From: an uncultured Pelagibacteraceae bacterium
Lineage (GTDB): Bacteria > Pseudomonadota > Alphaproteobacteria > Pelagibacterales > Pelagibacteraceae
Direction of reading: 5' to 3'
Assembly: GCA_902514605.1 (NCBI GenBank)
Contig: CABXRL010000003.1
Location: 1-51,003 of the forward strand
Length of the DNA stretch: 51,003 nucleotides
Positions within the stretch are counted from its first letter, which is position 1; every line of letters starts with the position of its first letter. A program made the position numbers and the translations under genes. Below are positions 46,227 through 51,003 of the stretch, one piece after another. The notes below the pieces were generated by a model. It was not told the DNA's origin and ran no database searches. It worked only from the letters and a program-made list of their open reading frames with translations.

Positions 46227-46748
46227 TCAAATTTTTCTTAATTGAGAAGATGAAATATTGACTTTATTAAATTTAATAAATTTTAAATTACTGTTGTTTA
46301 TCCTGTTAAAAGTTATGGAATTTAAAGATTTTTTTTTGTAACCATAACGGTCAAACACCAGGATCTTACATTTTTGTAAAATTGATTTCCATTTATACCA
46401 TTTATGAAAATTAATTAAATTATCTGCACCCATTATAAAATAGATATCATTTCTTTTATTTTTATTTAGATAATTAATTAAATTAATAGTTTTATTTGAT
46501 TTAATTTTATCTTCATAAAATCTAACTTTGATAAACTTATTTTTTCCTATAATCTTTTTACAAAATTTAATTCTTTCAAAGAGTTTTGTTGTGCTTTGTT
46601 TTTTAAAAGGGTTTTTTTTTGTGATTGCCCAAATAATATATTTAAGACCAAATCTTTTTTTTGCCTCTTTTGAAATTACTACATGACCTTTGTGAGCAGG
46701 ATTGAAGGACCCACCAAGAATTCCGATTTTTTTTTTCTCTGAATTCAA
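46227..46748 (-). CDS. nadD: Nicotinate-nucleotide adenylyltransferase
   Basis: GILGGSFNPAHKGHV, IMGADNLINFHKWYKW, ISSSQLR; TTG start. Confidence 0.92.
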   Translation of the reverse strand: MNSEKKKIGILGGSFNPAHKGHVVISKEAKKRFGLKYIIWAITKKNPFKKQSTTKLFERIKFCKKIIGKNKFIKVRFYEDKIKSNKTINLINYLNKNKRNDIYFIMGADNLINFHKWYKWKSILQKCKILVFDRYGYKKKSLNSITFNRINNSNLKFIKFNKVNISSSQLRKI

Positions 46749-46749
46749 T

Positions 46750-48000
46750 TTACTCTCTTACTTTTCCTTTGCTAGATACTTGATATTTGTACGAGACTAA
46801 TTGATTTAAACCAACAGGTCCTCGTGGCGGGAGAGTATTTGTTGAAATTCCTACCTCTCCACCAAAACCAAATTCACCTCCATCAGCAAATTGAGTAGAA
46901 GTATTATGCATTGCGATAGAACTTTTAACTTCTTTTAAAAATTTTTTGGCTGTAAAATTATTCTGAGTGATTATCGCGTCAGTATGCATTGTACCATATT
47001 TATTTATATGATTTATGGCCTCATCTAAGTTTTTTACAGACTTTACAGAAACAATTGGTGCAAGATATTCTTTTGACCAATCTTTACTTGTAGCTTTTTG
47101 AACTTTCCCTTTATAAAATTTTTTAATTTTATTGTCTCCAATAATTTTACAACCATTTTTTTCAAGATTTTCAAGAATAGAATTACCCAATTTTTTTAAT
47201 ATTTTTTCATTGAGCAAAATAGTTTCCGTTGCACCACAGATAGACGTATTTCTTAATTTAGAATTATGTATGACTTTTTGGGCAATTTTTGGATTTGCAT
47301 CTTTATCAACATAGGAATGACAAACACCTTCTAAATGACCAATGATTGGTAAAGTAGATTGATTGTGAACTTTTTTTACTAAGCCTTTTCCTCCTCTTGG
47401 AATTATTACATCAATAAATTTATTCATTTTAGTTAATAAAAAATCAACCACGTTTCTTTTTTTTAAATTAATAAACTGAACAAAATTTTGGTCTATTTTG
47501 TTTTTTTTTAAGGACTTTCTAAATAAATTAGAGAGTATATGATTTGAGTAAAAGGCCTCAGAGCCACCTCTCAAAATCACAGAATTTCCAGACTTAAAAC
47601 ATAACGACGCTACATCAGCAGTAACATTTGGTCTACTTTCATATATGACATTTATAACTCCAATAGGGATTGTTACTTTAGAAATTTTTAGACCATTTGG
47701 TCTTTTCCATTTTTCTAAAATTATATTTGTTGGATCTTTTAATTTGATTATATTTTCTATAGATTTAGTAATATTTTTAATTTTCTCGTTATCTAACATT
47801 AGTCTTTTAATTAGATTATCTTTCAATTTTTTTTTATATGCGTTTTTGACGTCCTTATTGTTTTCCTTAAGTATACGTTCTTTATTTTTATTAATTAAAA
47901 TACAGTAATCTTTCAGAACTTTATTTTTCTTTTTTACATCCACTTGGTTTGAAAATGCTTTTTTCGATTTCTTACCAATTCCTATTAATAATTTTTTCAT
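46750..48000 (-). CDS. proA: Glutamate-5-semialdehyde dehydrogenase
   Basis: IPIGVINVIYESRPNVTADVASLCFKSGNSVILRGGSEA, HNTSTQFADGGEFGFGGEVGIST. Confidence 0.96.
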   Translation of the reverse strand: MKKLLIGIGKKSKKAFSNQVDVKKKNKVLKDYCILINKNKERILKENNKDVKNAYKKKLKDNLIKRLMLDNEKIKNITKSIENIIKLKDPTNIILEKWKRPNGLKISKVTIPIGVINVIYESRPNVTADVASLCFKSGNSVILRGGSEAFYSNHILSNLFRKSLKKNKIDQNFVQFINLKKRNVVDFLLTKMNKFIDVIIPRGGKGLVKKVHNQSTLPIIGHLEGVCHSYVDKDANPKIAQKVIHNSKLRNTSICGATETILLNEKILKKLGNSILENLEKNGCKIIGDNKIKKFYKGKVQKATSKDWSKEYLAPIVSVKSVKNLDEAINHINKYGTMHTDAIITQNNFTAKKFLKEVKSSIAMHNTSTQFADGGEFGFGGEVGISTNTLPPRGPVGLNQLVSYKYQVSSKGKVRE

Positions 48001-49106
48001 TATAATTCCACCATATCATCTTTATGAACTACTTCAGACTTTGAGACATAACCAAGTATTTTTTGTATTTCATTTGAATGACACCCCATAATCTTATTAA
48101 TTTCATCTGATGAAAAAGAGCTTAGTGCTCTTGCAAATTCTTTATTTTTATTATCCAAAATCTTAATATGATCACCTTTATCAAATTTTCCAATAACTTT
48201 TTTTATGCCTGCAGCTAATAAACTCTTCCCACTTTTAATTGCTTTTTTTGCACCATCATCAATTAGAAGTTCACCTTTTGGAGAAACTGAGCTAATTATC
48301 CATTTTTTTCTAGCTTGTAATTTTGAAATTTTAGAAACAAACCAAGTGCAGTGACTTTTTTCTTCTATCTGTTTTATCGGATTCAAATACAACCCATTAG
48401 CGATAATCATATTGCATCCAGATAAGTTACAAATCTTAGCTGCTTCAATTTTTGTATCCATTCCACCACTTCCAAGATCGGTTAATCCTTTAGTATTAAT
48501 ATTAAGAATATCTTTATCTAAATTGTTAATTTTCTTAATTAATTTCGCGTCTTTAAATATTTTAGGATTTTTCGTATATAGCCCATCAACATCTGATAAT
48601 AATATTAACATATCTGCATTTGTAATTTGAGCGACTCTTGACGCAAGTCTATCGTTGTCTCCATATTTAATTTCAGAAGTTGCAATAGTGTCGTTTTCGT
48701 TAACTATAGGTAGATAGTCAAGTTTGAATAAGTTTTCAAAAGTTCTTTTGGCATTAATTGATCTTTTTCTTTCCTCGGTGTCTTCAAGGGTAATTAAAAT
48801 TTGAGAAATATTGATTTTACATTTTGAGAATATTTCTGAAAAAAGATACATTAATTCTATCTGTCCTATAGATGCTATAGCTTGACTTTTATCAAGTTTG
48901 AGATTTTTTTTATTATAATTCATTTTTTTACATCCAAGAGCAATAGCTCCTGAACTTACAATAATTACTTTTTTATTTTTTGATCTTAATTTCCCCACAT
49001 CTTTTGCAAAACTGGTAAGCCATTTTTTTCTAACTCTTTTATTTTTATCTACCAATAAGGAAGAACCAATTTTTATAACAATTATTTTAGAGTTTTTAAG
49101 AAGCAT
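48000..49106 (-). CDS. proB: Glutamate 5-kinase with PUA domain
   Basis: VIKIGSSLLV, VSSGAIALG, NENDTIATSEIKYGDNDRLASRVA, C-terminal PUA. Confidence 0.96.
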   Translation of the reverse strand: MLLKNSKIIVIKIGSSLLVDKNKRVRKKWLTSFAKDVGKLRSKNKKVIIVSSGAIALGCKKMNYNKKNLKLDKSQAIASIGQIELMYLFSEIFSKCKINISQILITLEDTEERKRSINAKRTFENLFKLDYLPIVNENDTIATSEIKYGDNDRLASRVAQITNADMLILLSDVDGLYTKNPKIFKDAKLIKKINNLDKDILNINTKGLTDLGSGGMDTKIEAAKICNLSGCNMIIANGLYLNPIKQIEEKSHCTWFVSKISKLQARKKWIISSVSPKGELLIDDGAKKAIKSGKSLLAAGIKKVIGKFDKGDHIKILDNKNKEFARALSSFSSDEINKIMGCHSNEIQKILGYVSKSEVVHKDDMVEL

Positions 49107-50079
49107 AATTAATTAATTTTGCCTTAACTTGTGATATTGATTTTTTTTGAAATGTGGATAGCAGAAAAACTTCAGATGAGGTAATTTTTGAAAATTCTTT
49201 TAGAATCCTTTTAATATTATCTTTATCAACTAAATCAGTTTTATTTAAAATTACTAACTCTTTTTTTTTTAAAAGTTTAGAGCTATATTTTTTTAATTCA
49301 TTTTTGACTTGTTTATAATCTTTTCTAATATCCTTATTGGTAATATCAATCATATGAAGGAGATACTTACATCTTTCTATGTGTTTTAAAAATTGAATAC
49401 CGAGACCAGTTCCTTTGTGTGCACCTTCTATTAAACCTGGAATATCAGCGATAGTTACTTCTTTGTTATCATAATTGGCAACACCTAGGTTAGGGTTTAG
49501 TGTTGTAAATTGATAATTTGCAATTTTTGGGTTTGCATTAGTAATTGCAGCCAATAAACTTGATTTACCTGCATTAGGTAAACCAATTATCCCAATATCA
49601 GCGATTGTCTTCAATTGAAGCCAAATAACAAACTCTTCCCCAGCACTTCCTTTTGTAAATCTTCTTGGTGCTCTATTAGTAGCGCTTTTGAATCTTGTAT
49701 TTCCAAGACCTCCCTTACCACCTTTGGCGGTAACAAACTTTTCTCCAACTTTTACAAAATCATAAATTAAAGTTTTATTATCCTCCTCAAAAACTTGTGT
49801 GCCCAAAGGTACTTCCAGCACTAAATCAACTCCCCTTTTACCTGTTCGGTTTTGACCGGAGCCATTATTCCCTCTTTTGGCCTTATGATGTTGTTGATAT
49901 CTAAAATCGATTAAAGTATTCAGATCTTGTTCAGCTTTTAATATCACTGAGCCGCCATTTCCACCATCGCCGCCATCTGGTCCACCATATTCAATAAATT
50001 TTTCTCTTCTAAAGCTAGCAGAACCATCTCCACCATCTCCAGCTTTAATATAAATTTTTACTTGATCTAAGAATTTCAT
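49096..50079 (-). CDS. obgE: Obg family GTPase
   Basis: Obg glycine-rich fold; GLPNAGKSSLLAAIT, DIPGLIEGAHKGTGLG. Confidence 0.97.
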   Translation of the reverse strand: MKFLDQVKIYIKAGDGGDGSASFRREKFIEYGGPDGGDGGNGGSVILKAEQDLNTLIDFRYQQHHKAKRGNNGSGQNRTGKRGVDLVLEVPLGTQVFEEDNKTLIYDFVKVGEKFVTAKGGKGGLGNTRFKSATNRAPRRFTKGSAGEEFVIWLQLKTIADIGIIGLPNAGKSSLLAAITNANPKIANYQFTTLNPNLGVANYDNKEVTIADIPGLIEGAHKGTGLGIQFLKHIERCKYLLHMIDITNKDIRKDYKQVKNELKKYSSKLLKKKELVILNKTDLVDKDNIKRILKEFSKITSSEVFLLSTFQKKSISQVKAKLINYAS

Positions 50080-50107
50080 AATACAACACTAGTTTTAAGT
50101 TGTACTA

Positions 50108-50362
50108 TTAATTGGGTTTTACTGAAACAAAAGTTCGATCTGATCTTGACTTTTTAAAAACAACTTTACCTTTAATCACTGAAAAAATTGAATGATCTTT
50201 ACCCATGCCAACATTTTTCCCTGGGAATATCTTGGTGCCTCTTTGTCTAACGATTATATTTCCAGGTATAACTGTCTGACCACCATATTTCTTTACACCT
50301 AGTCTTCGGCCAGCACTATCTCGACCATTTCTTGAGGATCCACCTGCTTTTTTTGTAGCCAT
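50108..50362 (-). CDS. rpmA: 50S ribosomal protein L27
   Basis: [29 protein letters not shown]. Confidence 0.98.
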   Translation of the reverse strand: MATKKAGGSSRNGRDSAGRRLGVKKYGGQTVIPGNIIVRQRGTKIFPGKNVGMGKDHSIFSVIKGKVVFKKSRSDRTFVSVKPN

Positions 50363-50375
50363 AATTCGTTCCTAG

Positions 50376-50774
50376 TTATTTACTTTTCTCTTTTTCTGGC
50401 ACTTCTTTTTTTGAAGGCTTAGAAATTTTTTCAGCTTCAGATAAAATTTTACCATCTTTTGAAAAAATTTTATTTATTTTTATCATGGAATATTCTTGTC
50501 TATGACCATTTTTTCTTCTTGAATTTTGTCTTCTTCTTTTTTTAAAAATCAAGATTGTTCTATTCTTACTATTTTTTAAGACATTGGCTTCAACTTTTGC
50601 ACCTTGAACAATAGGCTCGCCTATCTCTATTAATTTGTTATCGCCGTAAGCTAAAATTTCTTTAAATTCAATTTTTGCATCAGCTTTTACGCCTGGCAAT
50701 TTTTCGATTTTTAAAATCTGACCAGATTTTACCTTGTATTGTTTACCACCCGTTTGTATTACCGCGTAAGACAT
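50376..50774 (-). CDS. rplU: 50S ribosomal protein L21 with charged C-terminal tail
   Basis: MSYAVIQTGGKQYKVKSGQILKIEKL; upstream of rpmA. Confidence 0.96.
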   Translation of the reverse strand: MSYAVIQTGGKQYKVKSGQILKIEKLPGVKADAKIEFKEILAYGDNKLIEIGEPIVQGAKVEANVLKNSKNRTILIFKKRRRQNSRRKNGHRQEYSMIKINKIFSKDGKILSEAEKISKPSKKEVPEKEKSK

Positions 50775-50798
50775 ATTTGAATTAATTTTAATTAACGC

Positions 50799-50826
50799 AA
50801 TATAGTCTCAGTAAGGTTTTAGTCAA
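50799..50826 (-). promoter_or_regulatory. Sigma70-type promoter for rplU-rpmA-obgE...
   Basis: Reverse strand TTGACT (50826-50821), 16 nt spacer, TATATT (50804-50799). Confidence 0.65.
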
Positions 50827-50836
50827 GCTCTATCAA

Positions 50837-51001
50837 TTAAAAATTATCCTTTAAATCTCTCAATTTTGAAAAACTTTTAACATCTTTTGCTTTGAGAAAA
50901 ATGTTACACTTTAATTCGTCTTTTAAAAATGTTGGTATTGTTGGAAGACCATCTTTTAATTTTCTTTCAATTTCTAAGATTTTGTTTTTTAAGTTTAAAT
51001 T
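50837..51001 (-). CDS. 3' end of an unidentified protein (5' truncated by window)
   Basis: Open reverse frame NLNLKNKILEIERKLKDGLPTIPTFLKDELKCNIFLKAKDVKSFSKLRDLKDNF*. Confidence 0.45.
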   Translation of the reverse strand, partial: NLNLKNKILEIERKLKDGLPTIPTFLKDELKCNIFLKAKDVKSFSKLRDLKDNF

Positions 51002-51003
51002 AG

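Noticed and set aside
50082-50104. TACAAC...GTTGTA inverted repeat between obgE and rpmA
   Set aside because: Only 6 bp, AT-rich, no flanking signal; likely chance.

Overview
This is a 51 kb AT-rich, densely packed window that looks like a SAR11/Pelagibacter-type alphaproteobacterial chromosome (inferred from gene content, codon usage and compactness). From left to right it contains: a DctPQM TRAP transporter with an amidase; an EamA-type transporter and an alpha/beta hydrolase; ftsY and dapF divergent from ffh, with a structured-RNA candidate between them; rpsP-trmD-rplS; leuCDB; a DMSP demethylation cluster (dmdC-dmdB-dmdA order); asd; sdhCDAB; mmsA; mdh-sucCD-sucA-sucB-lpd; an accessory three-gene cassette (PhyH-type oxygenase, SAM methyltransferase, EgtD-like methyltransferase) between lpd and priA; priA; atpHAGDC; and a reverse-strand block rplU-rpmA-obgE-proB-proA-nadD-rsfS-ctpA-nudix. 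The strongest candidate for an undescribed system is the cassette at 34430-37265. Its genes are joined by ATGA overlaps, its first two genes use CGN arginine codons unlike the AGA-dominated neighbours, and it is flanked by an imperfect ~27 bp direct repeat of the lpd 3' end. It carries an EgtD homologue with no EgtB nearby. Secondary items are a multi-hairpin RNA upstream of ffh, an 11-A homopolymer that puts the ctpA signal peptide out of frame inside the end of rsfS, and a hairpin plus overlapping uORF before dmdA. No tRNA, rRNA, CRISPR array or transposase was recognised.
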